Assembly: GCA_029532415.1 (NCBI GenBank)
Contig: JAQOTA010000053.1
Location: 186,001 to 250,000, forward strand
DNA: 64,000 nucleotides
From: Marasmius tenuissimus
Taxonomy: Eukaryota; Basidiomycota; Agaricomycetes; Agaricales; Marasmiaceae
Direction of reading: 5' to 3'
Both the position numbers and the translations under genes were made by a program. How positions within the stretch are numbered: position 1 is the stretch's first letter; every line of letters begins with the position of its first letter. Positions 48,490 through 61,300 of this stretch are shown here, piece by piece. The notes below the pieces were generated by a model that had not been told where the DNA came from, did not search any database, and saw only the letters and a program-made list of their open reading frames with translations.

Positions 48490-49420
48490 TGGGAGTCTAA
48501 GTCATTCGCGATGCGCGGCACATCAAGCTCGTAGTGGACGGGCAATGTTGAGGGGGTAGGTTTGTTGGTAGAGCCCGAGATCTGCAGCAATGGCGATTCA
48601 TTGATTCGAGATCGGGCGTTGGCAGAACCGTGTCGAGTGAGCAACACAAGGCTTTCCGGCCGGTCGTCACGAATGAAATCGATGCTATGAATAGTTGAGT
48701 ATCACGGACGACCTTTGAAGAACAACGAAAACTGACCTCTGAATTGTGCTGTGCGCAGCCATCGTTAAGAGCAGAGCCGCTCGTGTAAAGCACAGTAAAC
48801 GACGATGTTGAGGCGGTGGGTCTGCCGGTAGAGAGCCCAGAATTCGGGATTGCGAAGAGTGTTGGCAGGATAGTGTTGAGTGAGCAGAATCATGTCTTCT
48901 GGCTTGTCGCAAACGAATTCGACGCTAGAAAAAAGTTGGTTACCACAGACCACGTTTGCAAGACAACAAAAACTCACCTGTGAGTCGCGTTGTGCGCAGC
49001 CATCGTCAAAAGCAGAGCCGCTCGAGTGGAACGCAGTAAACGATGCCGAGTTGTTGGTTCTGTTGGTAGAGAGACCGGGAATTCTGGTCTGGAACCCGGT
49101 GGTTCGTGTGGAAGCTTGTTGGATGGATGGAGTGGACGAGTAGGTTCGAAGGGAAAAATGATATGCGATGCGTATCCTACAGTGCCTTCTCGCTGGCCGT
49201 TACAAACGAATGCGATGCTATAAAAACGTTAGGTACTACAGACCATGTTTAAAAAGACAGGGAAAACTACCTGTGAACCGCGGTATGTGCAGACGTCCGT
49301 CAAGATCAGAAATGCTCGTGTAGAGCGCGGTGAACGGCGATGTTGAGGAAGGTGGTTCTGTCGATGGAGAAACCGGGAAATGTGGTCTGGGTTGGTGATT
49401 CTTGCGGAGGCCGTTGGCGG
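48490..49420 (-). pseudogene. decayed gene made of tandem exon-intron units
   Basis: On the minus strand at least three units of about 200-280 bp repeat. Each has an intron-like segment (gtgagttttt or similar, a Ttt.. run and ctag or atag). An exon then starts with a (A/G)TCG(A/C)ATTCGT-type block (SVEFVCDKPEDMILLT in the clearest copy) and ends near LLLTMAAHSTIQR-like sequence. The reading frame breaks between the two ends of a unit in each copy by single-base indels, and stops occur (for example after HERLCS). So this looks like an inactivated tandem-exon gene. Family unknown. Confidence 0.45.
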
Positions 49421-50752
49421 GAAGTAATCGATGAGCAGAGAGGAGTTCAGAGGAAGGATGAAGGAGAGGGTCTGAGTTCGTGTTGACGGTACGCTGTTGA
49501 GCGTCAGACCGAGGTCGCTGGAGCTTGAAGGTACGGAGTGGTGGTGGTCGAAGTGAGAGGAACGCGCTACCACGAGGACTGACATCAGGTCTTGATGTCG
49601 GGCCGGTTCGCCCACTTTGGTGTGGGCCTGGGCCGCCCTATGTTCGGCGTTTATCTCTTCAACGTCGTCTCTCTCAGCCCTCTGACTTACAATACAGCGT
49701 CGCTGTCCGTCCTCGCCACGCCCAAGCAGATTTTCTCATCGTACTTGGAGAGGGTAATGTATTTTACGGACGAATTCTCGACCGCGAATCTAATGAATTC
49801 TCGCCATTATTCTCGCCCGTGAATAGATAAGATTCCCGCTCGATAAGATAAATATTTATCGTCCGGGAACCTATACTATTTACGGTAAGTTATTTACAGC
49901 ATTCCCGGAGATGAATTGATTCTATTCCCGGAAGGTTTCCCGGCCGTGAATGGTGTGAATTCCCGAGCCCGGGAATTTCTTCCTTTCTCGATTCCCTTTC
50001 ACGACCAGTTTCACGGCCTCGAAACTCTGCTCCGCGCCCCGTGTGTGGCGACCGTGGATGCATGTCAAGCCTCGAGGCCTTGTGTGAGTTTGCAAGTCGT
50101 ATCAGGTATTGTTCATCATCTCCTTGCCTTCGGCTCCTCTATCCATATCCAATCGATCACAAGCTCGAGCGGGACGTCCATCTCAATGAGGAATCAGTAT
50201 GCTATCCGACGTCAACTGATGAAAACTGATGAAGGCGCTCGCCGCCAAACAATCATCAGAATCCGTCGGATGAGGGCGGATACTTTCCAAAGTACCGACG
50301 CCATCTGATGCGTTCTGACGGGTAAGGTAGGACCCACATTCCGCTGGGTTTAGGGCGGATTATCTTTCTTTGTGTGACTTCTCTTATGAGACTTTCAACA
50401 CTAGCCTTCCGGAACTTCCTGAGCTTTTGACACGAACGTTCAGTGAACTATCACTGATAACTTGAATTGATTGAGCCCCCTACCTCCCCCTCGGGTCCGT
50501 TACACAACAATGCAGTTCGGTCTGACAGTACTCGACGTTCCCAAATGCTATTTCTTTGAAAGGACCCTTGAGTGGTACAATACTCAACCCGCGTCCAGAG
50601 AAAAAACCGAATTCGGGTCATGCATGCTTCCCTTAGATATGCCTACCTCTCTTACCTCGACTCTCTGTTTGTGGCTCACCGCCGCTTTGACCATATCACC
50701 AAATAGATCTTCCCTAGCGTAACTCCTTCAGTTCCCATACGAGGGTTCAAAA
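49421..50752. other. gene-poor flank with repeated ATTCCCG-type motifs
   Basis: No gene supported. Between about 49.74 and 49.99 kb the motif attcccg or ttcccgg occurs several times in both orientations, including the near-palindrome attcccgagcccgggaat. It could be the end of a non-coding element. Confidence 0.4.
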
Positions 50753-51018
50753 TTGAATTGCGAGGTCCCATTGGTACGTCTCTCCGTCTTACTGTCCCGA
50801 TTGATTTTTACACACCCAACAAGAGATTGGGTACAGCTTTCAGTGCGGACTACTCGGCAGTGGACGCCACGGATAACATCATCATCGGAGTGGTTGTCGG
50901 TTTTGTTGTCTTATAACTCGTCTGTGGCTCATACAAAGTCAAGAAATCAAAGATGCGAGAGGCTGCGGAGCGGCCTCTGAATGCCACGGAGTTCAAATAT
51001 CGTTCAAGGCTTTTCTGA
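50753..51018 (+). pseudogene. small one-TM protein gene remnant, left arm
   Basis: A frame encodes GTAFSADYSAVDATDNIII and a membrane helix (GVVVGFVVL) but meets TAA at 50914-50916. In the same frame after it come LVCGSYKVKKSKMRE and a charged tail to 51018. The right-arm relative (62640-62890, minus) reads TCA at the matching codon, so TAA is probably a C-to-A change. No signal-peptide exon was found in frame upstream. It is a diverged relative of the intact gene at 51756-52214. Confidence 0.55.
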
Positions 51019-51755
51019 GCGCTTTGGTAGTGTTTCATTCGCGATAGAGCCTTACTGTTGAGCCAGACTTAATGCTCATGGGTCGATATTGAACTTGTGC
51101 GCCGGGAGAGTGTCCCATCATACCTATAGCCTGAGGGGAACGAGGGCTAGAGATTACATGTCTACAAGTCGGTTGTGAATCGGTCGGAGGAGAGGGACCT
51201 TAGGGATTGTATTAAGGTTGAGTAAAGGTAATCAGCTCTCGAACCACCCAGGATACGGGGGGAGTCTGGGTCGGCGGCGACGGAGAGAAGTTGTCTCAAC
51301 ATCTCGAGTCGATTCGGACATCCTTATTTGAAAAGAATGATTTGAGTTGTGGCGTGGGAGAACGTTCGAAGTTTTGCCAGTTGATTTTGATCCACCAAGC
51401 ACGAGCCATTGGTTCCCTCTTGCCCCCCTTTTCGGATTGCAACGCACAGTACGACGATCAAGGCTTCGACGATGCATCTTTGTTCTGAGAACCTTTGAGC
51501 CACAGCCATGCGATGGAGATGGCGATCCCATTCCATCATCAAGGCATTGTATTTCCATCACAAACACATTTAGCTACCACAACAAAACTTGAGAAAAAAG
51601 AAAACCTCGCTAGATTGGTTTCCATGGTACCTCAACAACTGATCTGCCATTTTCTGGGCCTCTAGATCTGTGCCGTGTACTTATAGTTCCTCTCGCGAGT
51701 AGATAAACTTCACTCCAAAGTTCCCCCCCCCCTCATTGTACACACGAAACTTATC
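51019..51755. other. spacer, duplicated in the right arm
   Basis: No gene. About 51.05-51.6 kb matches 62.55-61.98 kb in inverted orientation (shared blocks such as agtctgggtcggcggc and cacgagccatt). The last part (about 51.5-51.75) also matches 63.9-63.55 kb. Confidence 0.6.
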
Positions 51756-52214
51756 ATGACAACGTTGTTCTCCAGTATATTGACCATCTCTTTGTTGATG
51801 TAAGTACGGCATTCGATATTATGTTTTGAACGTTATTTTATGGGCCTCTGATGACACTACCTGACAGAATCCTCCTCATACTTTCTCCAGTACGAGGCTT
51901 GACAATCAAATCACGAGAGCTCCCTGGTGTTGGTACGTTCCCCCCTCACCCCCCCTTGTGATTAACGCTAATTCCTTTCCCCCACCCCCACCCCCATAGC
52001 TAAAGGTGCGGGTCACGAAGTCGCCAGCGGCTCAGCCGATGTAGCAGGGCAACTCAGTGGGAGCCCCCTCGTTGGAATCGTCGTCGGGGTTGTGGTGTTG
52101 TGCTTGATACTCGCCGTGACCTACTACATCCGGGAAAAGAAAAAGGCAGAAGCCGCCCGGAGAGAGACGGAGGCTCAGATGTGGAAAGAAGCTGGCCCCT
52201 TCCTAGCTCAATAG
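51756..52214 (+). CDS. small signal-peptide, single-TM protein (type I), copy a
   Basis: Three exons encode about 107 residues. N-terminal signal-peptide-like start (MTTLFSSILTISLL, then ILLILSPVRG), a short polar ectodomain of about 35 residues, a membrane helix (VGIVVGVVVLCLILAVTYY) and a basic then acidic tail (REKKKAEAARRETEAQ). The second intron has an unusual C-rich polypyrimidine tract (cccccaccccc) that the other copies keep. Start, both introns and stop are conserved in the minus-strand copy at 63091-63536, which supports a functional gene. No known family. A surface or ER membrane protein is the likely location. Confidence 0.65.
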
Positions 52215-53038
52215 TCGGGTTTCTTGGACGCTGTTTTTTTTTTTTGACTTTATTCGCCACAAGTATAGAAACTCGAGCTGGACTTGAAGGATGTATAGAC
52301 TCGGTGGGGTGGTACTCGCGGAAGACACTTCTGGCTACGATTGATGTGGCGCGATGTTATGTAATCCCTCGTAGTAGTAGTAACTCGGAGTGCAGAGGTT
52401 GCGGGGACGGATCATTGATCAATATCCAGGCTTAGAACATGTCGTGCCAAATCTTATGCCGCTCTGCTCGGGATTCTTTTTTTTTTTCTTCAACATGATT
52501 GAGGTTGTGACCTTGGACGAGATCAGTTGTTTGAGCGCTTGTAGGAGTCATTCTCGCAAGCATGAGAACGGTCATCTCGATCACGATGAACTCGGAGAAT
52601 GATACACAGCAATGGCAAATACGAGTCACTAAGCCGTTCTACTCTGGTGAGCAGATTGAATTTGGGGGAGAAAGCTAAGGGTTGGAGCTAGAGGGTAACC
52701 TTTTCATTGTCAGTGGTGTTTCCTGAAGGTGGTCGTGGTCGTGGGTTGAGTTGTGGCATGTGGCTTAACGCCGACGGGCGCTCCGAGCTCTGACTCTGAC
52801 ATTAGCGCCCGTTGATTACATCATACGGAAGGACGCGTACAGCTCAGTCAGCGAGCTTTATCCTCGCCTCCACCTCGACTCCGTTAGGCACTGGGCGGGT
52901 TATCCTTTATGACTCTTTTTCGTTGAACGTTCTGGAACTTTCTGGACCTTTGTCACGAACGATCACCGATATCATCTTCTCTTTCGAGTTCTCTTTGTCT
53001 TTGTCGACACAGCATACAGCACTCAACGACCACATACG
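52215..53038. other. 3' flank of the small TM gene and HECT promoter region
   Basis: No gene. The 3' flank (about 52.35-52.6 kb, ggagtgcagaggttgcgg and later blocks) recurs inverted at 61.49-61.3 kb. The HECT promoter must lie in the last few hundred bases. Confidence 0.55.
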
Positions 53039-56000
53039 ATGCTCCCGCTCTTCACTGGCACCGACCCAACCTCTTCAAGACGACGTATAAACCTCGGAGG
53101 CGCATCGTCTAGCTCGTCATCCGCACAATCGACACTCGAATCTGCCAAAGCCCGACGAAACGAACGGATAGAACACCGCAGACGTGTGGATGCGGCTTCT
53201 CAGATTCAAGCGTGGTGGCGAGGTGTTTTAGTGAGGAGAGCCGTGAGGGAACGATTATCGAGCGAGTTGGATTTGAGTGGAAAGTGGGATGTTGATTCTG
53301 TTAGGAGGGTTTGTTTTATTGGACGTGGGGATGTGGTTGGGAGATGGAGTCGGGGCGTTGTCGAGAGTGGAAAGGTGGATGTTGGGGTTTTGAGTGAGTG
53401 TGGTTTGGTCTACTCTTTTGTGATGAACTGACAATGGCGCAGACTCGCACCCATACCTCCTCCAAAAACTCCCCTCGACGCTTCTCTCCCTCGTTTCGTC
53501 GGACATAAACTCGGTCTACGCACCGTCCCATCTGACGCTTCTGACGTTCCTCGTCCCTTTGCTGAGCAGCGACTTTGACATCACCACACACATATCCCAA
53601 TGCATCCGAACATCAACCAAAGACTCGCCTTGTCTCCCCCAACTCGTCACGCTGCTCTTCTCCTCCCCTACCTCCACACATACAAAGAATCTCATCAAAT
53701 CAATCTTAACAACTCCCCTCCTCCCCAACCGCCTCCCTCTACCCGTTCTCACCCAGTTCTCCATAGCCATCGCTACCCCACTCGCAGGTCTCTCCGTCGA
53801 CAAAGTACGTGGCGTAGCACACGAGCTCAGTTTAGAAGATCGAATCCATCTCTTATCCAACCTATTGGCATTCGTCACTCCGAGAGTAGCCAAATTACCC
53901 AAAACCGCGGTAGAGGCGTACGTTTACCTCCTCGCCGATCTACTCGAAAACGTCCCCGCCGAAGCGTTCGATCTCGATGCACGTGCTTCACATATCGACG
54001 ATTCAGAGGAAGAAGAAGAGGAGGAAATCCGGGTACGCGTCGTCGAGACGTTTGACGTACGGGAGGAGAAGAACGAGGAGAAGATGCCGGATGTCGACTC
54101 CAAAACGATGAAGAGAATTCAATCCCTCGTTTCGGGGTCGACTGTGACTGCGCTTCTCGCTGCTACTTCTACCAAGAGGATGCAGGTGTATAGGCTTTTA
54201 CTCGCTGTTTTCCGGGTATGGCCGACGAAGAAGGAGGGGTTGATTGATCTTTTGTTCGCCACTGGGGGTGGTGGTGGTGGAATCGTCAAAGACCTGTGGA
54301 GAGGGACAGTCCGATCTTCGGGGTTGGGGAGGGAAGGTATCGAATCGTACGACGTGCTCGTTCCCCAACAACAGAGCCGGCTTCTCGGACAAGACTCGGA
54401 CCCATGGCCTGCGCTTCTCCTCCTATGTGAGATATACACGCAAGTGTTGGGTACGATGGGAGACGACGAGTTTTTTTCTCCGTCTGCGTCTGGGAACCCG
54501 TTGGCTTTGGACGATATAAGGCTTCTTTCGAGGATGGTGCTTAATATTGTGTGGGTTATGTATACTCAGCCTCCACCCCCCACTTCTACCTCTCCTACTT
54601 CGTTCACGGCGACACGGGCTACTCTGACGACGCTGTTACGGGCTTTACACGCACGAGACGCCCGACGGGCGTATGTCCCCGAGGGTCATTGGATCAAACT
54701 ACCCTCTGGAGGTGGCGGGGAAGCGTTCGTAGAAGCTGCACTCGTCGAAGAAGAAAAACTCTTGCTCGCCGAACAGGGCGAAACCGACGTTGACGACGAC
54801 CCCATGGACGTCGACTACCCCGATGTTTCCTACACCCACACCTCTTCCTCTTCCCGTGCACGAAGACCAAAACCAACAACCACTCGAGCCCGCAAAGCCC
54901 TCGAACAACACCTCGCCAAACATCAGAGAATCCTCCAAGACATCCCCTTCTCTATCCCCTTCGACCTCCGCGTCCGCGTCTTCCGTGGTTTCGTCGTCTT
55001 GGACGGTGTCGTCCGGCGTTCCCCCCACTCCCAGGGTTCAGTTAGAGACTCGTTGACGATTCTATCCAACCCATCCATCGCAGCGATGTACACCCACCGC
55101 GGCCACTACTCGACTAAGAAACGAATCGACATTCGACGGGGACACGTCGCTCAAGACGGATTCGACAAACTCCACCTCCCCACCCGTGACGGGGGAGAGT
55201 GGACCTGGAAACACCCCCTCGAAATCGGATTCATCGATCAATGGGGTACCGAAGAAGCCGGTATCGACGGGGGTGGACTCTTCAAAGAGTTTTTCACCGA
55301 ACTGTGCAAGGAGACATTCGACCCCCGACGGGGGTTGTGGGCTACGACGGATAAGAGGGAAGAGAGGGAGGTGTACCCGAGACCGTCGAAAACGCAGGAA
55401 GAGCCGTATGCGTTGGAGTGGTATAATTTTATGGGCAAGGTGGTGGGGAAGGCGATGTATGAGGGGATTTTGGTGGATGTGGTGTTTGCGAGGTTTTTTT
55501 TGGCGAGGTGGCTTTCTTCTTCTTCCTCCTCTCCCGGGACAAAGTTGGGGAAGGGGGTTAAGGGGGTAAGGATGACTCTACTTGATGATTTGAGAAGTTT
55601 GGATGAGGAAGTGTGGAAAGGGTTGGTGTTTTTGAAACGGTTGCCACCCGACGGGGGGGAGGTGGAATCGTTGGGGTTGAGGTTTTGTGTTGATGTTGAA
55701 GGTACGTCTCCCTCCTTTCTCCTTTCGTGTAGAGGCTGATGGGTGGGGACTGCAGAGTTTGGCGAAACGACAACATACGATCTCATTCCGAACGGATCCC
55801 AAGTCGCCGTTACGAGGGATAATCGGATGCAATACATCCACCTTCTCTCCCACTTCAAACTAATCAAACAACTCCGTCTCCAATCCACCGCCTTCTTCAA
55901 CGGCATCTCCGAGCTCATCCAACCCCGTTGGGTACGTATGTTCACCCCTCGTGAACTCTCCAACTTAATCTCCGGGGTGGGTGGCGGAGCGGGGACGGTC

Positions 56001-56516
56001 GACGTAGCTGATCTAAGACGGTGGACTCGGTACGGGGGGTTATACGCCAATTTCGACGGACACGACACCCAGACCCAAACCCAAAGAGAGGGCGGGTTCA
56101 CAGGCGGAGGCCGAGACGCACAAAAACAAGCAGAAAAAGTCGTAGAGTGGTTCTGGGATGTCCTCCACACCTTTAACGAGGAAGAGAAGAGGGGGTTACT
56201 CAAGTTTGTGACGAGCTGTGGGAGACCGCCGTTGTTGGGGTTTAAAGAGTTGAATCCGCATTTTGCGATTAGGGATGCGGGGGAGGATCAGGATAGGTTG
56301 CCGACGGCGAGTACGTGTGTTAATTTGTTGAAGGTGAGTGAGGGTGTGTTTGTTTTCGTTGTTTTTTTGTTTTTTTTTTTTTTTTTTTTTTTTCGTTGTG
56401 AGTTGGTTACTGATTGACGATTGATTGGGTAGCTTCCGAGGTACAAGTCGCCGGAGATATTGAGGGCGAAGCTGTTGCAGGCGATTAATTCGGGGGCTGG
56501 GTTTGATTTGTCGTAG
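53039..56516 (+). CDS. HUL5: HECT-type E3 ubiquitin ligase, Hul5/UBE3C-like
   Basis: Exons 53039-53393, 53443-55701, 55756-56333 and 56433-56516 encode about 1,091 residues, near the size of UBE3C (about 1,080) and larger than yeast Hul5. The N-terminus has the family's MxPxFTG...RRxxNLGG start and an IQ motif (IQAWWRGVLVRR, about 56-67). A helical middle follows. The C-terminal HECT domain shows EEAGIDGGGLFKEF, YNFMGKVVGKAMYEGILVD and the catalytic loop LPTASTCVNLLKLP with the acceptor Cys near 1059. It ends GAGFDLS, the canonical HECT C-terminus. In yeast, Hul5 extends ubiquitin chains at the proteasome and on misfolded cytosolic proteins; that role is transferred by homology. The last intron holds a T run of more than 20. 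A short copy of its exon 2 lies at the right end of the window. Confidence 0.93.
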
Positions 56517-58446
56517 GGTTTTGCTTGACGCCAATAGATGTTTGTACTACTTCCCTTCCTTAGATATCATTCTCTTCGTTCTGTAATCACGCCCCCTTTC
56601 GTTTCTTGTTGAACTACGGTTTGGTTCGGTTGTAATCTGTTGTACTATAAACAAAGGTTCAATTCTCACGTTGTATGGAGGGTAGTTGTCTTGACGTTCT
56701 TCGACATCGTACTCTTCGTTCTGTAATCGTCCTTTAAAATTCTTTCATTCTCTGTAGCGGGGTCCGGTCGGTTGTAATTTTGATATTCACGTCCGATTGC
56801 TAACATTCCCTCCCCCCCCGCCTGCTCGGCTGTGAGGCTAGTCTAGTCTAGTCACTAGTCAATCATATACCGAGGACCGACTTGAACCCGTTCCGGTGAT
56901 TCACCATCCAAGTACATAGTTTCCTTCGTGAATCGTAACGTGAGGCCTAGGGTTTACTATTTACTGGCTTTCGAGTCTCGACTAACGAGTAGTTGTTGAC
57001 GACGAGACTCGGTAGTTAGTAATCACCAAAAATATTCTCTAGGCCCCCCTCAACATTCAGTAGGGGTACTGGAGTCCCAGCCAGGAAGAGGAAGGAAGGA
57101 CAAGGTTTATTATGGGGACTCCGAGTCGCGAGGCCGGTCTACGTAAATTCTTTTTCGTACCAGCCAACGAGAGATGGGCGCCGAAAGAATGATGGATCCC
57201 AGCTGAGGCGGTAAGCACTGAGCTCTCGTCGCTCGATGTGAGTGAAGACAATTGTAATATATTCCCAGTAGTACCGTAGGGCGAATTCTAGGCGGTGGAA
57301 TTCAAGCTCTTACAGCCCATATCAATTGCGCGCTTGAAAGGGGTGGCAGATTCTAATCTGTCCGTACTTCTTGGGATTGTCGGCGCAGAGAAAAATCATT
57401 TATTCGGCAAACTCTGGTGCTACATTGCTCGGCAAGTCGAAAGATCTTTGATTCTTTGTGTGAGGACCTTGATGAAGGCATCGTTCACTTCAACAGCTGC
57501 AGTCAGATCTCAATCGTCTTTAATGTCTATGGACCCGCGAGCCGCGAGCCGCCGCCTTGCACATTTGTTACGCGTCGAGAAATCCATGTGGTATGCTATT
57601 TAGACCATACGCTCCCACGTCCGTGAGTTGGATGATTTGCCGCTATCCGTTACCAGAAATTATTTCTTCCCCTTGCTTTGTTTTATGTCGAGACCGAATA
57701 GCCTCCCGTGCTACTTACTAGTATACCCCCGTTGATCCGTCTGTTGACGTCAAAATGGTGAAAAAAAACAAGAAATTTTCAATGATACTACCCTCCTGTA
57801 CTTGAGCACAGAGGAAGAAGAGGTCGCTGCTGTAAGTTTGAGTACCATGGAAGAATGATGGATCCAGCTTGGTGGTGTGTTACTGGTCAGTGGTACTCTT
57901 ACTGGCCCGAGGATACCGAAATTGTGTCGACGTATCGTATGAGCCAGCGTCACAAAGGCGGTACGCCCAGTGATATCGATAGACTGATAGCCTTTGATGG
58001 AGTTTGTTTCAGCCTCGCTTCCCCCATGCTGGGGATACTCTTCTATCCAAAGTGAGTTGTCGCGACCTGCGCTTCAGAAAGGTTTATGGTCGGGAGAACC
58101 ATGAACCCCGGGACTCGTTACATTGAGAAATTGGGGAGAGACTATTGGGCGTTGCGCAGAAGTGCCATTCGGACAATGTGGCAAAGAAATCAGGGTCCAG
58201 TCGATATTGGACCTGGAAATCTCGGGTTTCGGGGTGAATAGCCTCCACAATTATAAGTACTTCAAGAAGCAATGCGTGGGTGTTCAGCTCCATTGCATTT
58301 GCTGTGGGTATTGTCGCCAATCGAAGGGACTTGTAGCCTTTGACTACGCACCCCCTCCAAACCACATTCCTTTTTTCTCTCTCCCACCTCTCTCTTTCAT
58401 CCTTTACGTTCCGGGAGAACTTCCCTAACCAGAAAAACCACATTAG
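56517..58446. other. intergenic, no firm gene
   Basis: About 1.9 kb. A plus frame 57855-58055 (MMDPAWWCVTGQWYSYW..) with a donor-like end is the best candidate for a small gene but has no recognised domain. A short motif (agaatgatggatcc) occurs at about 57.19 and 57.85 kb. Confidence 0.4.
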
Positions 58447-60153
58447 ATGGCTCGCCCATCAGACCTTGAATACCCTAGACGCATAGTTGTCGACGACACA
58501 GACCCACGGATCACATACGACAGTGGGACATGGAACTTTGACGCATCGACGTTCGACAACTTTGGGGTCTGGGGCGATCCGTATAACCGCACGATGAGAG
58601 GTACGAATTCAGGCAAGGCCGGATTCACTTTCAGTTTCGAAGGCGAGTACCAGTTCTTCGTGTGTGCGTTTTTTTTGCTCGTGGAGCCAACCCCCCACTT
58701 GCAGGCGACTTCATCCAAGTAAAAGGGGCGAAGGACAACCGCAAGATCTCTCGCCCATCGAATGACACTAACGATCCGATCGAGGCTCTCCCCAAATACA
58801 CCTGTCAAATCGACGGTTCCGCCATCTCAACGATCGGTTACCGTAACAACATGTACGAGATCACCAACAACTGGCTCTGCGAAGCTTCTCGTCTCTCCAA
58901 AGGCCCACACACCCTGACCATGAACATCACACTCGACGACCCCAACTCGCAGATATTCTGGTTGGATTCAATCGAATATGCGTATCTCGAAGGGGCTGAC
59001 TTGAGTAAAGAAGTCGTCAAAATCGATTCGAGCGATCCGGTTAGTTGTACATACCATAACGACACGGGATCGTGGAGGGGGAATTCGGGTTTGTTCAATG
59101 GGACGGGAGATACGAGCGCTACGATGAGTTTCAGATTTAATGGTGGGTTCCGCCTGATCCTTTTGTTTATTTTTTTTTGTGTTTGATCATCGCCCCTCAT
59201 ACCCGAACTCCCCTCTCAAAGGCTCCTCTGTCTCGTTGTACACATTCAACGAAGGTTCCGAAAGTGATTGGGACAGGACGAGTGGTCGTTATTATATTGA
59301 TAACACGGGTGATACGGCCTTTGATATCCCAGGGTCGAAGCCACTTCCGTTCAACGACCAGAACCGAACGGATTGGTTGCACCAACACTTGTTTACGACG
59401 AATAAAGTCGATGGAGGGAAGGAGCATGAGATGGTCATCACGTATACGGGTGCAAAGACTGGGTCGAACTCGGCGCAATGGTTGTTGATCGATTACTTCT
59501 ATGTCACGGGTGCTGGAGCGAGTGGAAGTCCAGAGGCGGCAGCTGGTGGACCTGGAGGAGAAAACGGCGAAGGAAGTGGTGACAACAGTGGTAGGAGTAA
59601 GACGCCGGTTGGAGCGATCGCGGGTGGTGTCGTAGGGGGTGTTGTTGCCCTGCTAGGAATCGCAGGGTTCATATGGCTTCTGATGAGGAGAAGGCGGAGG
59701 AGAGATGGACCGAGGGAGTTGTACCCGAAGGAAGGTCTGGATCCCTTCATGCTCGGGCCTCCAGGGGAACATCGTCATGCGCAGGAACAATATCACGACC
59801 ATCTTCAGCCTGCGAATTCGCCACCACCGGCAAGCGAATCCAAGTCTCGCCCTCCAGCGCAATCCATGTACTCTTCTGAGCGCGGTACAAACACACTCTC
59901 GTACTATCCAGCGACGACAGAAACAGGAACAGGATCTGTATACGGTAGCTCTTCAGCCGATGGCGGTACCGCCAGTGTTGCGGGTGATGGTTCTACCTCC
60001 CAGAAGCAAGCCCAGAATTTCTCGGATATGAAGAGCGCCCAGCGGGAAGCTGTCAGCGTAGAGACGCGGCAGCATCAAGATAGTGGGGCTCGATATAATC
60101 AGGCGGGTCCATCTCAGGTCATGGACGTGCCGCCTTCGTATACGGCGGATTAG
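58447..60153 (+). CDS. jelly-roll ectodomain, single-TM protein with PPSY tail
   Basis: Exons 58447-58642, 58705-59142 and 59222-60153 encode about 521 residues. Two beta-sandwich-like halves: DDTDPRITYDSGTWNFDAS through WLDSIEYAYLEGADL, then DTGSWRGNSG through FYVTGAG. A Gly/Ser linker, one membrane helix (about 341-365, AGGVVGGVVALLGIAGFIW), an Arg-rich stop-transfer stretch (RRRRRR) and a long polar tail ending PPSYTAD follow. I know this layout as a widespread Agaricomycete membrane protein family, possibly a wall or sugar sensor. PPSY could bind WW domains of HECT ligases such as Rsp5 (inference). No signal peptide is seen at the called start, so an upstream exon may be missing. The first intron uses a GC donor (gcgagt). 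Confidence 0.8.
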
Positions 60154-61300
60154 TTCTTGCTATGGTTCGATTGGCGTGTTGGAGTAGTGGGGGATTCAAG
60201 CATGAACACTACGTTATCTATTGAATATTATCGAGTATCTTGAGCATTTTCATAACAGCTGCATATGAACCAGTCTTTTCATCGAGAGACATAACGGCTT
60301 GATTCAGTGCCTTGGCCATCGATTGGGGCCAGGGCCACGGACGTCTTTTGGGAGTCGCAAGTGGTAAGCCAATGGTAAGCTTCCTGAAGAGCTCAGCATA
60401 GATTCAAGTTACAGTAGTTCGGAGACTCGGACCAACCTCAAAGTTGTCTTGTTAAACCTGAACCACAAAGAAACCAGTTGAGCTACGAAGATGGCCTTTC
60501 GAGGCCTTGCTCATGGTCCAATGTCATGGCCGTTTGGGTCAAAGCTCGTTTACCCGTTTAAGGTGTCTAATTATGGACATCCCGGAGGCTGGTACCGTCG
60601 CCGTCCGTGATTTCCGGTTGTCCGCAAATTTAACCTTTTACCACTACCACCATCACCGTTCGTTGATCAGGAGATGGCACTGGAAAAATAGCACAATGGG
60701 TGAGTAACGTTTTGGCCCGTGCTTCTCAAGTAACTTCTTAGATTTCGTTGCCTATTGTGATTTAATCGACCCCGGAACACTCACAGAAACAAGAATACTG
60801 CAAGAGATCTGGTGGATTGTCTCCTTGACACTGGGAACTGTTGGGAGAGAGGCTACGCGAAGCTAACAAAGATCGAGTCGTCAGAGGTCTATTCCTTGGC
60901 TCAACACAGAAGATCTGCGTACTGTGCCAATGTCTTGCATGCTGAATGTAACACCACCGTACCGGAATTGGTACTCCGAACCAGACAAAACTGTTCATGG
61001 TGGCGTGCTGCAAAGAGGCTTCAGGACCGACAATCTATTGAAAAATCATGCGGATCTCTCCTGAATAAATTCTCTCAAAATATATGATCAACGACCGTGG
61101 TTCAAGCCAAAACTTGCTCCCACCTGATATCTCAGTGATGCTTTCTACCAGGGCCGGACAAATGCATACCGGACAACAAGGGCCCTGCGTACGATCACAT
61201 ACAAAGGTCTCAGCAATAGTTCAGCTCTACATATATCGGTCAAGCTTTGCTAACGTTCTAACGCTCAACTTCCATCAAACCCTCATGAGAGGCTGACAAG
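60154..61300. other. intergenic, no supported gene
   Basis: About 1.1 kb with only short frames (60507-60707, 60812-61087 on the plus strand) that lack splice or domain support. Confidence 0.5.

Larger units (their letters stand above)
50750..52620. repeat. left arm of inverted duplication
   Basis: Collinear with 62.9-61.3 kb read on the minus strand: small TM remnant, spacer, small TM gene, 3' flank. Identity by eye is moderate to high with many indels. Confidence 0.65.

Noticed and set aside
55238..56203. 321-codon open frame on the minus strand
   Set aside because: It lies antisense to the HECT domain exons, which have clear family motifs; it is a shadow of biased codon use.
60380..60500. 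Possible tRNA gene
   Set aside because: I could not fold a cloverleaf with a proper T-loop and acceptor stem; no A and B boxes at the right spacing.
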